Shown: positions 49,923 to 58,830, counted from the stretch's first letter. The stretch: 64,000 nucleotides of DNA from Lachnoclostridium sp. An118 (GCF_002160985.1 NZ_NFLQ01000003.1:186001-250000); one strand, 5' to 3'. A program made the numbers and translations. Notes: generated by a model from the sequence alone, not told the origin.

Positions 49923-51053
49923 GTGGAGAAGAATAAAGGCTATGAAAGAGGAGTAAAACTTTTTATTGCAATAGTCTGCGTCATGATCGTCTTACCAATT
50001 ATCCTTCTGATGGCGCTTGACTGGTTTATCAATGATACGGATTTGGTAATGGGAATAACCGGTTTCGCTCAAAAGGTGGCTTTTCGAAGCGCACTGAGCT
50101 TGGCTGCGCTGATCATAGCCATTGTCTGTCTGGTAAAATTTTTCCTGTCAGAGAAGCGCATAAGGCATATCGTCGGATATTTCGCCGGGATTTTAATCTG
50201 CGTTGCAGTTATATTTTTTGCGATACGTCCGCTTGTTTTGGATGCACCTTATCTTGATCATCCGCTCCTCACCTATCTCAATAAACTTGATCTTGACAGG
50301 TCGTCCGGAACAGGGGACGCGTCTACACGGTATTACCTGCGCGGTCGGGATGCAGATGGTAAAAAGCACTCATTTGAAATCACCGAAGATCGATATGATG
50401 AGGGGATCCAGCTGAGAAGAGAAAAAAATGGGATTGCCAAAGCAGCCTATCTGCCCCATACATCCGTATTAATAGCGCTGGAATATATGGAAGACCTTGA
50501 TGGTGCCGGCCGGGAAATGTACCTGCCAAATCCTGAACTGCCAAACAACTGGAACAGTTTTGCTATCCAGATTGATGACGACGTGTACACAATCCCATGC
50601 AGGCTTTCCGATTTCCTTGAAAATGGATGGTCGCTGTCAGAAGGTGACCCTGACAGTCGGTTAGCTGGAGCTGATCAACCGTATGGCGAATTTCCCAATC
50701 GGGATCTATCATTGACCAATGATAAAGAGCAAAGCATTTCTGTCACGGTATATAACACATCGGAATCATCGGTACCGGTCAAAGATGGCACGGTCGGACG
50801 TCTGGCTGTGTCCGACGACAGCCTTGATTTCTATGGAGCTGACCTCCAGCTTCCGGGTGGCCTGATGCTTGGCTGGGCTACGGTGGAGGACGTGATCGGT
50901 CAATATGGCGAGCCGTCAGACAGATATGAAAATTACAACGTAACTTATGAGTTGGAAGGAGCCGAATATACAAAGCACTTGGATCTGACATTTTATAACG
51001 GATTTCTGAGTGGTATTGTGATTCAAAACCATGAGTATTACCGAGAATATTAA
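49923..51053 (+). CDS. Hypothetical membrane protein
   Basis: A 376-residue protein: three membrane helices at about 13-36, 52-72 and 83-103, then a large extracellular or cytoplasmic hydrophilic domain (about 110-376) with no recognised motif. The C-terminal part, GLMLGWATVEDVIGQYGEPSD, resembles conserved repeats of small Clostridia lipoprotein-like domains but is not diagnostic. GTG at 49923 follows AGGAG. It is first in a run of poorly conserved genes after the tRNA. Confidence 0.65.
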   Translation: MEKNKGYERGVKLFIAIVCVMIVLPIILLMALDWFINDTDLVMGITGFAQKVAFRSALSLAALIIAIVCLVKFFLSEKRIRHIVGYFAGILICVAVIFFAIRPLVLDAPYLDHPLLTYLNKLDLDRSSGTGDASTRYYLRGRDADGKKHSFEITEDRYDEGIQLRREKNGIAKAAYLPHTSVLIALEYMEDLDGAGREMYLPNPELPNNWNSFAIQIDDDVYTIPCRLSDFLENGWSLSEGDPDSRLAGADQPYGEFPNRDLSLTNDKEQSISVTVYNTSESSVPVKDGTVGRLAVSDDSLDFYGADLQLPGGLMLGWATVEDVIGQYGEPSDRYENYNVTYELEGAEYTKHLDLTFYNGFLSGIVIQNHEYYREY

Positions 51054-51097
51054 GTTGATTTTTGCGACAACATGTCTAAACAAGGAGGCTAACAAAA

Positions 51098-51520
51098 ATG
51101 GCACTACTGATGAATGATACGGACATGAAACAAATGCTGGAATCTATCCGCCCGGAAGGGGAAACTTATCAGGGAGAAGCATGGGGGACGCTTATGTCAG
51201 GAACTGCGGAGATGCTGGCACTGTGAGCACTGAGCAATGTATCCTGTTATGTGGGCGTGACGGAGAAGTCACTGGTCATTGCCGTCCTTGAAACATTCGA
51301 TATCTCACACATTTATGGAAAGATTTGTATTCCTTTCAATCAGTTTGATGAAGTGAAGATAAAAAAGGGGCTCGTACCATCCCAGCGGATTATTAAAATG
51401 AAAAGTGGAAAAACGAAGCTCAAGCTTTCTCTGGTGAATAACACCATAACAGCAAAAGTGAAAGACCAGAAACTGGGAATGCAGAAGATATGCGAGGCAC
51501 TGGAGAAGGTCGCAAAATAA
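51098..51520 (+). pseudogene. Small conserved protein interrupted by an in-frame TGA
   Basis: From ATG at 51098 (AAGGAGG at 51082-51088) the frame runs 42 codons (MALLMNDTDMKQMLESIRPE ... GTAEMLAL), meets TGA at 51224-51226 and continues in the same frame to 51520 (ALSNVSCYVGVTEKSL ... CEALEKVAK). The reading on both sides is continuous and protein-like, so this is one gene of about 140 codons with a nonsense codon. The second half alone (from about 51251) could be translated but lacks a ribosome site. The family is unknown to me; the second half is a basic beta-rich domain with repeated LKLSLVNNTI-type strands, reminiscent of PH-like modules. Confidence 0.7.
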
Positions 51521-51553
51521 ATATCCGGAGATCCAGAAGCTGAGGAGAGGACT

Positions 51554-52213
51554 TTATGGTTCCCTCCTCTTTTTATAATGCTGGAAAAGGGCATATAGCC
51601 CCAGCAGCCCAAAAACAGCCAGCGTGATTTTTATCCCTGCAAGCATACACCATACTCCGGCAATAAGCAGCGCAATAATGGCGGCCACTAGTTTGCCCAT
51701 GATCCGCTCCCTTTTATCCGGATCGCGGATGAGCTTTGTCAAAATCAGGAAAATCAGCAGGAACACGGATACTGCAGAGCCAAACAGGAAAAAGACAATG
51801 CCCAGCTTATAGCTCACGGAAACGCCGTAGCCTTCTACATTGACTACATCTGTTTGTGTCGGGTTATATCGGATATCTATTTGTTCCCCAACTTCAAATG
51901 GGCGGTTGGATGTCCATACGTTCCCAATCCCTGTGCAGAGGCTGCCCTTCGTTGTTTTATAGCGGACGATTGGCGCATAGAAATATCGGAAGGAATCATC
52001 AGCATCTCCCATCCTGCTTTCGTATCCCACAACCGTGCCTGTTGTGGTGCCAGTATAACCGGCCTCTTCTTGATGGGCCGAATAGAGAATCCCTCCACCG
52101 ATGAGCATAAAACCAACTGTAAAAATCAGGATGAACAATCCGGCGCATAGCCGGAGGATCCATGGCCTCCTCCGGAGACTTGTCTTGTTCGTATTGTCTT
52201 CTTGTGCGCCCAT
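51554..52213 (-). CDS. DUF3592 membrane protein
   Basis: A 219-residue protein: a membrane helix at about 22-48, an extracellular beta domain (55-130: TGTVVGYESRMGDADDSFRY, YAPIVRYKTTKGS, FEVGEQIDIRYNP), then helices at about 135-160 and 172-210. This is the DUF3592 layout; function unknown. ATG at 52213 follows AAGGGAGGG and lies inside the 3' end of the serine hydrolase gene (88-base overlap). Confidence 0.8.
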   Translation of the reverse strand: MGAQEDNTNKTSLRRRPWILRLCAGLFILIFTVGFMLIGGGILYSAHQEEAGYTGTTTGTVVGYESRMGDADDSFRYFYAPIVRYKTTKGSLCTGIGNVWTSNRPFEVGEQIDIRYNPTQTDVVNVEGYGVSVSYKLGIVFFLFGSAVSVFLLIFLILTKLIRDPDKRERIMGKLVAAIIALLIAGVWCMLAGIKITLAVFGLLGLYALFQHYKKRREP

Positions 52214-53616
52214 AGAATCCCTCCCTTCAGAAAGCCTACGGCCAGAAGCAGTACAGCAGAAACAATAATGGTCAAGAAAACGTCAGGAAGAAAAGCCTGA
52301 ACGACCCAGAGGGGAATTTTCAAAAATACCGGAACAGCCATCAGCAGGAAGGCGGGTAAAAGAAAATGCAAGCCAATCAAAGAGTACACTCCCGGCAATT
52401 TGTTGCCGCGCAGTAGCAGTACGCGTTCCCGGTATTTGGAAAGTCGGCATAACGGAATGATTGCTATTGTCAGTACAGCCAACATAGTCAGGTTGAGCCA
52501 GAGATGGTTCAGGGCATACGTGCTGCCCGATATTTCATTTGGCGCATCCCCCAGGAGCATGAGCGCCACGCCCCACCCCAGCGAATCTATCATGGCGTTT
52601 GCCGCAAAATAATCGTTTACATTGGCCGTAACAGCCATCGCAAGGCTGCTCTCCGGCAGCAGAAAGATGCAGGCGTTCCCGGTTTCGACAAGGCCGTTGT
52701 GCCGCAGAACCGGCTCAGAAAGAGGAGCCTCGATACGCGTCCACCCGTACCCGTACCAATAAGGGATGTCGCCCTCCACATAGATGGTGTCCCCATAAAA
52801 CATCGTATCGATGCTGGATTCTGAAAGAATGCCGCTTCCTCTATCCAGATACATCTGTAGGTATTTCCCCAAATCTTCTGTGGAGGATGAGATGTAACCG
52901 GCAGGGACAGTAATCCAGTCATCCTTGGAGGAAGGATATTTGAGGCTTGTTTTGATGCTGAAGCCCCAATAGTTTGTATGGCCATCAATCAGACCATTTT
53001 TCTCGCTTTCGTCCTGCGTAGCGGCAGTATGGGAAAGCTGCAGCGGCTCGAAGAGATTCTTCGTTATGTAATCACTGTACGATTCACCACTGACAGCCTC
53101 GATTATTTCACCAAGCAGGGAATAATTTACATTGGCGTAATGATGCACACCCTGCTCGTTCACGATCTTATAATTTTCTAAGGTCTGGTACTGGCCAAGA
53201 CCGCTTGTATGATTCAGCAGTTGGCTCACTGAAATCCTGTCACCATCGGTTGCACCCGGCAGATATGTGGAGACAGGTGCATTCAGGTCAACTTTTCCCT
53301 GCTCAACCAGCTGCATGATACAGGCGGCAGTGAAGGATTTACTGACCGAGCCCAGATAAAAGGGGGTTTCGCTGCTTTCGCAGTCTCCATAATTTCCGGA
53401 AAATAATACTGCGTCTTTGTTTACAATCGTCACAGACAGTGCGGGAATATGGGCATCGTCTACGGCAGATCGCAGATAATCATCAATCTCGCGGTAATCA
53501 ACAGGATTTTTCTGGTATCCATCCTGAGCATAGACGGGCTGTGCTGTTATCAAAATGCTCAGGCAGCAAAAAACACAGAAACACAAAAGTAATGCTATCG
53601 TTCGTTTCTTCAACAT
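52126..53616 (-). CDS. Serine hydrolase, beta-lactamase / penicillin-binding fold
   Basis: A 496-residue protein: a signal peptide (about 1-30, ending PVYAQ), a class C beta-lactamase-like domain (40-370) with the catalytic SxxK in LGSVSKSFTAAC (about 90) and the Tyr-x-Asn motif in HYANVNYSLLGEI, and three or four membrane helices at the C-terminus. Such membrane-anchored proteins are usually D-Ala-D-Ala or ester hydrolases, not true resistance enzymes. The last 30 residues after LKGGIL (WAHKKTIRTR...) run into the next gene and look like readthrough past a lost stop. Confidence 0.85.
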   Translation of the reverse strand: MLKKRTIALLLCFCVFCCLSILITAQPVYAQDGYQKNPVDYREIDDYLRSAVDDAHIPALSVTIVNKDAVLFSGNYGDCESSETPFYLGSVSKSFTAACIMQLVEQGKVDLNAPVSTYLPGATDGDRISVSQLLNHTSGLGQYQTLENYKIVNEQGVHHYANVNYSLLGEIIEAVSGESYSDYITKNLFEPLQLSHTAATQDESEKNGLIDGHTNYWGFSIKTSLKYPSSKDDWITVPAGYISSSTEDLGKYLQMYLDRGSGILSESSIDTMFYGDTIYVEGDIPYWYGYGWTRIEAPLSEPVLRHNGLVETGNACIFLLPESSLAMAVTANVNDYFAANAMIDSLGWGVALMLLGDAPNEISGSTYALNHLWLNLTMLAVLTIAIIPLCRLSKYRERVLLLRGNKLPGVYSLIGLHFLLPAFLLMAVPVFLKIPLWVVQAFLPDVFLTIIVSAVLLLAVGFLKGGILWAHKKTIRTRQVSGGGHGSSGYAPDCSS

Positions 53617-53722
53617 AAGCCATTTTCGACCTTTTCCTATACTTATATTTAATATGTATCTGGCGTGAATTTAACAAATGACCGTTCCCAGTATTCTTGA
53701 AAACGGTCATTTGAGAAAGACT

Positions 53723-53902
53723 TTATTCTATTGATCCACCCGCTGTGTTTTTCTTGAAAACCAGAATACCTTTAGAAGAAGGCATGATTGAGCAGGAGAT
53801 CAGTTCAAACCCTTCCTGCTCCATTTTGTTGGCCGCCTCTTCCACTTTTGCGGCCATGTCTTTCACCTTGGGGGAATACTTTATTACCACTGTTTTGTAC
53901 AT
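53723..53902 (-). CDS. Small 59-residue protein, DUF4177-like
   Basis: A complete small gene: GGAGG, 8 bases, ATG at 53902, then MYKTVVIKYSPKVKDMAAKV, EEAANKMEQEGFELISCSIM and PSSKGILVFKKN, ending at 53723. The strand-helix-strand layout with KMEQEGFELIS matches small DUF4177-type proteins. No partner is obvious; function unknown. It is probably easily missed by automated annotation because of its length. Confidence 0.68.
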   Translation of the reverse strand: MYKTVVIKYSPKVKDMAAKVEEAANKMEQEGFELISCSIMPSSKGILVFKKNTAGGSIE

Positions 53903-54180
53903 TGTATTTACCTCCGATCTGCCCGGGAGCCTCTGAGGCGTGTTGATAATGTCTTAAGCCTTATAGGCATCTACAACCTGGATTATACCAGAAAGGAAAT
54001 AGCCTGGCAACTTATAATTTCAAAGGCTTGTGTCCACACAAAATTCATATCCTCACCAGGAGAATATCTGTTTACCAAAAGTTTATCTGGGCTTTACTTT
54101 CAAATGGTGGCAATTTTGCCAAGTGCAAAGGTATAATTATCTTGGATGATTATATGTACATCTGAGAGGAGGAGCAGTCA

Positions 54181-54969
54181 GTGGACAATTCAACGGCATT
54201 TTGGAACATTATATTCCCGACAATTTCCCCTTTTGCCATAATTATTGTATTCTTCCTGCTGTGGCGCATTATAAGGCGGCTGGAACAGCGAAAGTGGAAA
54301 CCGATAACAGCCCGCGTTCTCCGTATTGAGAAAATCGACAAGAAAGGTAGAGATGGCGTTTTAGAGCCGCGAAAATATAAACTGGATCTCGTATTCCAAT
54401 GGCAGGGTGTAGACTGGCACCGAAGCTGGATATTCCCTCGCATATATGATCTTCCAAAAGCGGGCGATATTCTCCAACTGCGCTACCATCCGCAGAAGGA
54501 GGATTTCCAACTCGTCACGAGTCTGGCGGAGAAACAAAAAATCAGGCATGCTCGTCTGGTTTTGCTGCTGGTTATTGGCATAGTTATTTTTGTGCCGTCA
54601 GTGTTGTTTGGTTTGCTGCTCTTTCATTTGCCGCAGGAGCAACATGTCCTTTCCGAAAGCGCAGTATGGTTATTTTTTGCAGCGCCGCTTCTTGTTATAT
54701 TCTTGGTCGTGCGTATCTATGGAGCCCGCCGCACCCGCCGCAAAATCGAATCGGGAGAATTTCAGCCTATCGCTGCGCAAGTTCACGGATTCCGCAAAGA
54801 CAGCGAGGGCAATGTTTACGCATTCTGTCTCGTCAGAGTCAACGGTCAGGAAAAAGAAGTCACCCTGCCCATCGTCTATAGCAAGAATTATGAAGTCGGC
54901 CAATGGGTTACTCTTTATTTAAATCCAGATAATGGTGAGATATACGCTTACCCTGACACACATAAATGA
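54181..54969 (+). CDS. DUF3592-like membrane protein
   Basis: A 262-residue protein: a membrane helix at about 14-32, a beta domain (40-115: PITARVLRIEKIDKKGRDGV, LDLVFQWQGVDWHRSW, PKAGDILQLRYHPQKEDF), helices at about 122-145 and 157-177, then a second beta domain (185-262; RVNGQEKEVTLPI, VGQWVTLYLNPDNGEIYAYP). Both beta parts recall DUF3592. GTG at 54181 after GAGGAGGAG. It is a second member of the same general type as the gene at 51554. Confidence 0.72.
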   Translation: MDNSTAFWNIIFPTISPFAIIIVFFLLWRIIRRLEQRKWKPITARVLRIEKIDKKGRDGVLEPRKYKLDLVFQWQGVDWHRSWIFPRIYDLPKAGDILQLRYHPQKEDFQLVTSLAEKQKIRHARLVLLLVIGIVIFVPSVLFGLLLFHLPQEQHVLSESAVWLFFAAPLLVIFLVVRIYGARRTRRKIESGEFQPIAAQVHGFRKDSEGNVYAFCLVRVNGQEKEVTLPIVYSKNYEVGQWVTLYLNPDNGEIYAYPDTHK

Positions 54970-55102
54970 GCTGTTTCTTGCACTAATTTTACACAGGTTT
55001 CACCATGGCAGGATAGAAAAATAGAATACGTTTGAATATCATTAGTAAAATAAGATAATCATACAAGCCCTAATTCAAAGATATTTAAGAGGAAAAACTT
55101 GC

Positions 55103-55747
55103 ATGGATAATATGAAAATAAGTGCCATTCTTTATTCAATAGTGGCAATTATATTTATCCTATGTGCGGCCACTGGAGGCAGTCCTGCGTTTTATGGGGT
55201 TGCGGCTGCCTTTATTGCTCTGGCGGCGGCATCATACCCTAAGAAAGACAAGAAAGATTGCGAGCAGACTGGAATTCCTGCAATCAGCTATAAAGATGAA
55301 CCATCTCTTTCCAACATGCGAGTTATTATTTTCATCGGAGGATTATATGCGGGAGGTGTTAGAGGCCTCACAAAGACTTTACGGAACTTCCACCTGCGCG
55401 ATAACCAGAAGCTGATTCTTGTCACAGTTGGTCTGGCCAATCCAAATGAGCAAGAAAATCGAGACAATATACGTGTTTCCCTGCAAAAGCAGTTATCTCC
55501 AGAAGTGTTTTACAAGATCAAATTTTTTCATCTTCGTGGAAGGATTGACTATAACAAGCTCACTTTTGTATATAGTATGATGATGAAACTACGTTATCAT
55601 TCTTTACGCAAGAAACCACTCGAAACGTTGACATCGGAAGATCGCACGTTTATTAATACCTACGGAAAACAGGCGAGTTTTATTGATTTCAATGCTCTAA
55701 AACCGATCATCAAAGAAATATATTTACCGGTCGAACGTGTTCCATAA
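55103..55747 (+). CDS. Membrane segment joined to the C-terminal half of a flavodoxin domain
   Basis: A 214-residue protein. Residues 5-45 form two hydrophobic segments; from about 70 onward the sequence follows the second half of flavodoxin-like proteins (VIIFIGGLYAGGVRGLTKTL, KLILVTVGLANPNEQENR, then FHLRGRIDYNKLTFVYSMMM). The FMN phosphate loop (Thr/Ser-rich, near the N-terminus of normal flavodoxins) is missing and replaced by the membrane part, so FMN binding is doubtful. It could be a fusion or a decayed flavodoxin that captured a new start. ATG at 55103. Confidence 0.65.
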   Translation: MDNMKISAILYSIVAIIFILCAATGGSPAFYGVAAAFIALAAASYPKKDKKDCEQTGIPAISYKDEPSLSNMRVIIFIGGLYAGGVRGLTKTLRNFHLRDNQKLILVTVGLANPNEQENRDNIRVSLQKQLSPEVFYKIKFFHLRGRIDYNKLTFVYSMMMKLRYHSLRKKPLETLTSEDRTFINTYGKQASFIDFNALKPIIKEIYLPVERVP

Positions 55748-55772
55748 AACATATCCGACCGGTATTGTTTTT

Positions 55773-56402
55773 CTACATTCTTTCCGGCGCATAAATCACC
55801 ATCAGATCTATATACTTCTCATTGTCTCCCTGCTCTTCAAAATCATACCGGACAATATAGTTCCCGGATACTATAACCTCGGTAAGGATTGCTCAGGGTA
55901 TACAGCTCTCCAGTAGTGAAGTTAATCAGGGAATAACGGGTGCTGGCAAGATATGCCTCATCTGACATAACTGCTCCGTCAGCGGTTCACAGTCCAGTCT
56001 GCCCGCATCCCCCAGATAAATCTTTACGTCGGATATTCCACGCTCCGGCCACGGATTGCACACGATAGAGCCATTGCCTCCTCCAAAAGAAGAGATATGT
56101 GTGCCAGAACCGCCTTCTAGTGTTTCATTCCCGTCATCGTCGTAAGTTCGCACACTCGTGTCTATTACCGTCAGATCCGGCCAGTAAATAATGCCGACAG
56201 AATCAAATTTATAATAGTAGTCAAGCAGTCCACCCGGTGGGTTGCCACACACAAAACAGTCTTCCTGATCAACAAAAGACTCTAATGTTAACTCATATTC
56301 CGGCTCCTGATTGTTTGTTTTAGTTTCTTCGTGGGGTGTCGTACTACAGCCAGAGAGAATAATCTTAAAGGAAAATAAAAGGAATAGATTTCTTTGCTTC
56401 AT
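55773..56402 (-). pseudogene. Lipoprotein gene with two frameshifts
   Basis: The gene starts at 56402 with a lipoprotein signal (FKIILSGCSTTP, lipobox Cys19) and stays open to 55926. Near 55985 the protein-like reading moves to another frame (GAVMSDEAYLASTRYSLINF, TTGELYTLSNP), and near 55880 to a third (EVIVSGNYIVRYDFEEQGDN, EKYIDLMVIYAPERM, stop 55773-55775). Joined together, these give one protein of about 210 residues. Two indels therefore disable it, or the sequence has errors there. Function unknown. Confidence 0.7.
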
Positions 56403-56457
56403 CAGTCGCCTCCTGCAAAAGAAAAAAGGACGCTCCTGCCTAGCAGAAAAGACGTCC

Positions 56458-56742
56458 TTATTTCCTGATAATTCCCTGTATATAAGCCTTCACCAATTCC
56501 TGTTGCCGACTGTCCATCGAGTTCCAATCTTTTAGCAGTTCTTCCTGATCTTTGGTCAAATCCAAAACTTTGTCGTCTTCGGCAAAGAACTGCGATAAAG
56601 TGATGCCAAAACCATCACATATTTTTTCTAAAGTCTGGATTGTGGGTACGCTTTTCCGGTTCAGCAACGTAGAGATTGATGACTGAGCAATTCCTGATTT
56701 CTGAGCAAGCCGATATCTGCTCATATGCTTTTTCTCACACAA
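56458..56742 (-). CDS. XRE-family regulator, short N-terminus
   Basis: A 94-residue protein with a helix-turn-helix (about 7-60: MSRYRLAQKSGIAQSSISTL, LNRKSVPTIQTLEKICDGFG) and a C-terminal helical tail. Relatives normally have ten or more residues before CEKKHMS; here the frame is closed by a stop just upstream, so the start is TTG at 56742 or ATG at 56724 and the N-terminus looks cut. It overlaps the 3' end of the esterase gene by 22 bases. Confidence 0.7.
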   Translation of the reverse strand: MCEKKHMSRYRLAQKSGIAQSSISTLLNRKSVPTIQTLEKICDGFGITLSQFFAEDDKVLDLTKDQEELLKDWNSMDSRQQELVKAYIQGIIRK

Positions 56743-57575
56743 TTTTTGTTGGCAAACTTAGTACCCGCATCGTATGGATACTTATTGCCGGGTTTGTCAA
56801 TAGGTAGCTCACCCCTGTCAAGCCGTTCTAATATTGAGGCGCGGCAAGCCAAAGCTGCTTTGACCTGCCTGTTCAAAATCCACGAAATGCCTGCTGCTGT
56901 TCTCTGGTCAGCATTTTTAAAATGATTGCCCGGATTGAGCTGAAAGAACGTATCAATACCGTGGCCTGCATAGAAACTCCGGATTCTTTCGGTATTTTCC
57001 TGTACTGTTTTCAGACAGGGGTTTCTTGTCCTTCTCTCCAGATCCCCGAGGGAAAAGAAAACGCAGTCCGGAATCCTTTTCATCTCATGAGAAGTGATAT
57101 AATCCATAAGGCCCGGAAACCAGAGTGAGCCGGACACGCTTGCGATCCTCGAAAAAAGGTCTGTCCGGTACAGAGAATACACTGTAAACAGCCCGGCCAG
57201 AGAATAACCTGCCAACCCTCTCCACGAGACGCCATCCGCCATCTTTTCTGCCCGCGGCATGATTTCTTCCCTTAAAAGCTGCAGATAGTCGTCGGCGCCT
57301 CCGATACAGGGAGTGCTTTTCTTCGAGAGCGGTGGGATATCCCACGGGGCCATATCGTGTTCCCACTTCAGACCGCTCACGGCGACAAGGGTAAAAGCGG
57401 GATTGTCCATGTTTTCCAGCGCCCGGTATACATTATCACCTTCTCCCTCAAAAGTATTTATATACACAATAGGGCTGTCAGGTTCGGGGCTTGGGTAGAC
57501 CTCTATCCTTTTATCCGCTGTATTGAATTCGTATTTGTCAATCTGCTCTCTTTCCACTTCTGTGTCACATCCCAT
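56721..57575 (-). CDS. Alpha/beta-hydrolase esterase (enterochelin-esterase-like)
   Basis: A 284-residue soluble hydrolase: nucleophile Ser in LAGYSLAGLFTVYSLYR (about 125) and the catalytic His in NPGNHFKNAD (about 221), with a SVSGSLWFPG strand between. The family includes siderophore esterases and feruloyl esterases; the substrate is unknown. After the usual end (GISWILNRQ, about 236) there is an extra 48-residue tail that overlaps the XRE gene and looks unrelated, possibly a product of rearrangement. Confidence 0.78.
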   Translation of the reverse strand: MGCDTEVEREQIDKYEFNTADKRIEVYPSPEPDSPIVYINTFEGEGDNVYRALENMDNPAFTLVAVSGLKWEHDMAPWDIPPLSKKSTPCIGGADDYLQLLREEIMPRAEKMADGVSWRGLAGYSLAGLFTVYSLYRTDLFSRIASVSGSLWFPGLMDYITSHEMKRIPDCVFFSLGDLERRTRNPCLKTVQENTERIRSFYAGHGIDTFFQLNPGNHFKNADQRTAAGISWILNRQVKAALACRASILERLDRGELPIDKPGNKYPYDAGTKFANKNCVRKSI

Positions 57576-57644
57576 CGATTATTCCTGATATGTAAATTAT
57601 ACTATGTCGATAGATAAAAACAAAATAGATATCTTTATGATAAC

Positions 57645-57682
57645 AAAAAGCTTCGGCCCAGATTGATCTTGCCAAAGCTTTT
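57645..57682 (-). terminator. Terminator of the sugar/phosphoester import operon
   Basis: AAAAGCTT (57646-57653) pairs with AAGCTTTT (57675-57682), extended by GGC/GCC after a mismatch. On the reverse strand it ends in TTTTT. It follows the last gene of the operon. Confidence 0.75.
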
Positions 57683-57698
57683 CCTTTTTTCGTGGTTT

Positions 57699-58781
57699 CT
57701 ATATTCTCTCCTCCGTCTGGGCGTCAAACAAATGGATCTTCTCCGGACGGAAGTTAAAGTGTACCCGGTCGCCCTTGCGGATGGGCGTGTCGGCCTCCAC
57801 TCTGACCGCCACGTTCCCGCCGTCGTGGTCAAAATACAGGTAGGTCTCCGCCCCCAGCATCTCGTACACGCGGACGCGGCTCTCGATGCCCGTGTCAGCG
57901 ATCAGCATATCCTCCGGCCGCACACCGATGATGATGTCTTTGCCCAGCTCGCTCTTTTGCTTCACTCTGTCCGCCAGCTCCGCAGGCAGCTCGATCTGCA
58001 TGCCCGCTGTGCTGGCGTAGACCTTCTCATAGCGCATCTGGCATCTGCCCTTGAAGAAATTCATGGGCGGCATGCCGATAAATCCTGCCACGAACACATT
58101 GGCAGGCTCATTGTAGAGCACCTCCGGGGAGGCGATCTGCTGGATCTCTCCGGCCTTCATGACCACGATCTTCGTGCCCAGGGTCATGGCCTCTGTCTGG
58201 TCGTGGGTCACGTAGATAAAGGTGCTGTCCAGCTCTCTGTACAGCTTCTGTATCTCCCTCCTCATCTGGGTCCTGAGCTTGGCGTCCAGATTGGATAAAG
58301 GCTCATCCATCAGGAAGGCTTTGGGCTGGCGCACAATGGCCCGGCCCATGGCCACTCTCTGCTTCTGGCCGCCGGAGAGCTCTGCCGGGCGTCTGTCCAG
58401 CACCTGCTCCAGCCCCAGTATCTTTGCCACTTCCTCCACCTTCTGCCTGCGCTCCTTTTTCGGCACATGCTTCAGTCTCAGACTGTAGGCCATGTTTTCC
58501 GCCACGGTCATGTGGGGATAGAGCGCGTAATTCTGGAATACCATGGCTATATCACGGTCACAGGACTGCACGTCATTCATGGTCTTTCCATCCATCACAA
58601 GAGTGCCGTCGGAAATCTTCTCCAGTCCGGCGATCATGCGCAGCGTTGTGGATTTTCCGCATCCGGAAGGTCCCACGAACACCACGAAATCCCTGTCGTG
58701 AATATCCAGGGTAAAATTCTTTACCGCGGTAACTCCATCTTCAAATTTTTTATATACATGGTTTAACTGAATTTCAGCCAC
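57699..58781 (-). CDS. ugpC: Carbohydrate ABC importer ATPase (UgpC/MsmK type)
   Basis: A 360-residue MalK-like ATPase. Walker A is GPSGCGKST (37-45), Q-loop VFQNYALYPHM, signature LSGGQKQR and Walker B AFLMDEPLSNLD. A C-terminal OB/TOBE regulatory domain runs from about 240 on. I chose GTG at 58781, 6 bases after AAGGAGGA; the frame upstream overlaps the HAD gene. It powers the permeases at 62429 and 63281. MsmK-type ATPases can serve several sugar importers. Confidence 0.93.
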   Translation of the reverse strand: MAEIQLNHVYKKFEDGVTAVKNFTLDIHDRDFVVFVGPSGCGKSTTLRMIAGLEKISDGTLVMDGKTMNDVQSCDRDIAMVFQNYALYPHMTVAENMAYSLRLKHVPKKERRQKVEEVAKILGLEQVLDRRPAELSGGQKQRVAMGRAIVRQPKAFLMDEPLSNLDAKLRTQMRREIQKLYRELDSTFIYVTHDQTEAMTLGTKIVVMKAGEIQQIASPEVLYNEPANVFVAGFIGMPPMNFFKGRCQMRYEKVYASTAGMQIELPAELADRVKQKSELGKDIIIGVRPEDMLIADTGIESRVRVYEMLGAETYLYFDHDGGNVAVRVEADTPIRKGDRVHFNFRPEKIHLFDAQTEERI

Positions 58782-58830
58782 AGTTATTCCTCCTTGTCCG
58801 TGTCTGATATACTTTCTTTTCTGCCGCTTT

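Noticed and set aside
51224-51226. Selenocysteine codon
   Set aside because: No Sec-type insertion hairpin evident directly after the TGA, no selenoprotein family match and no sel genes in view; a nonsense mutation in a decaying island is simpler.
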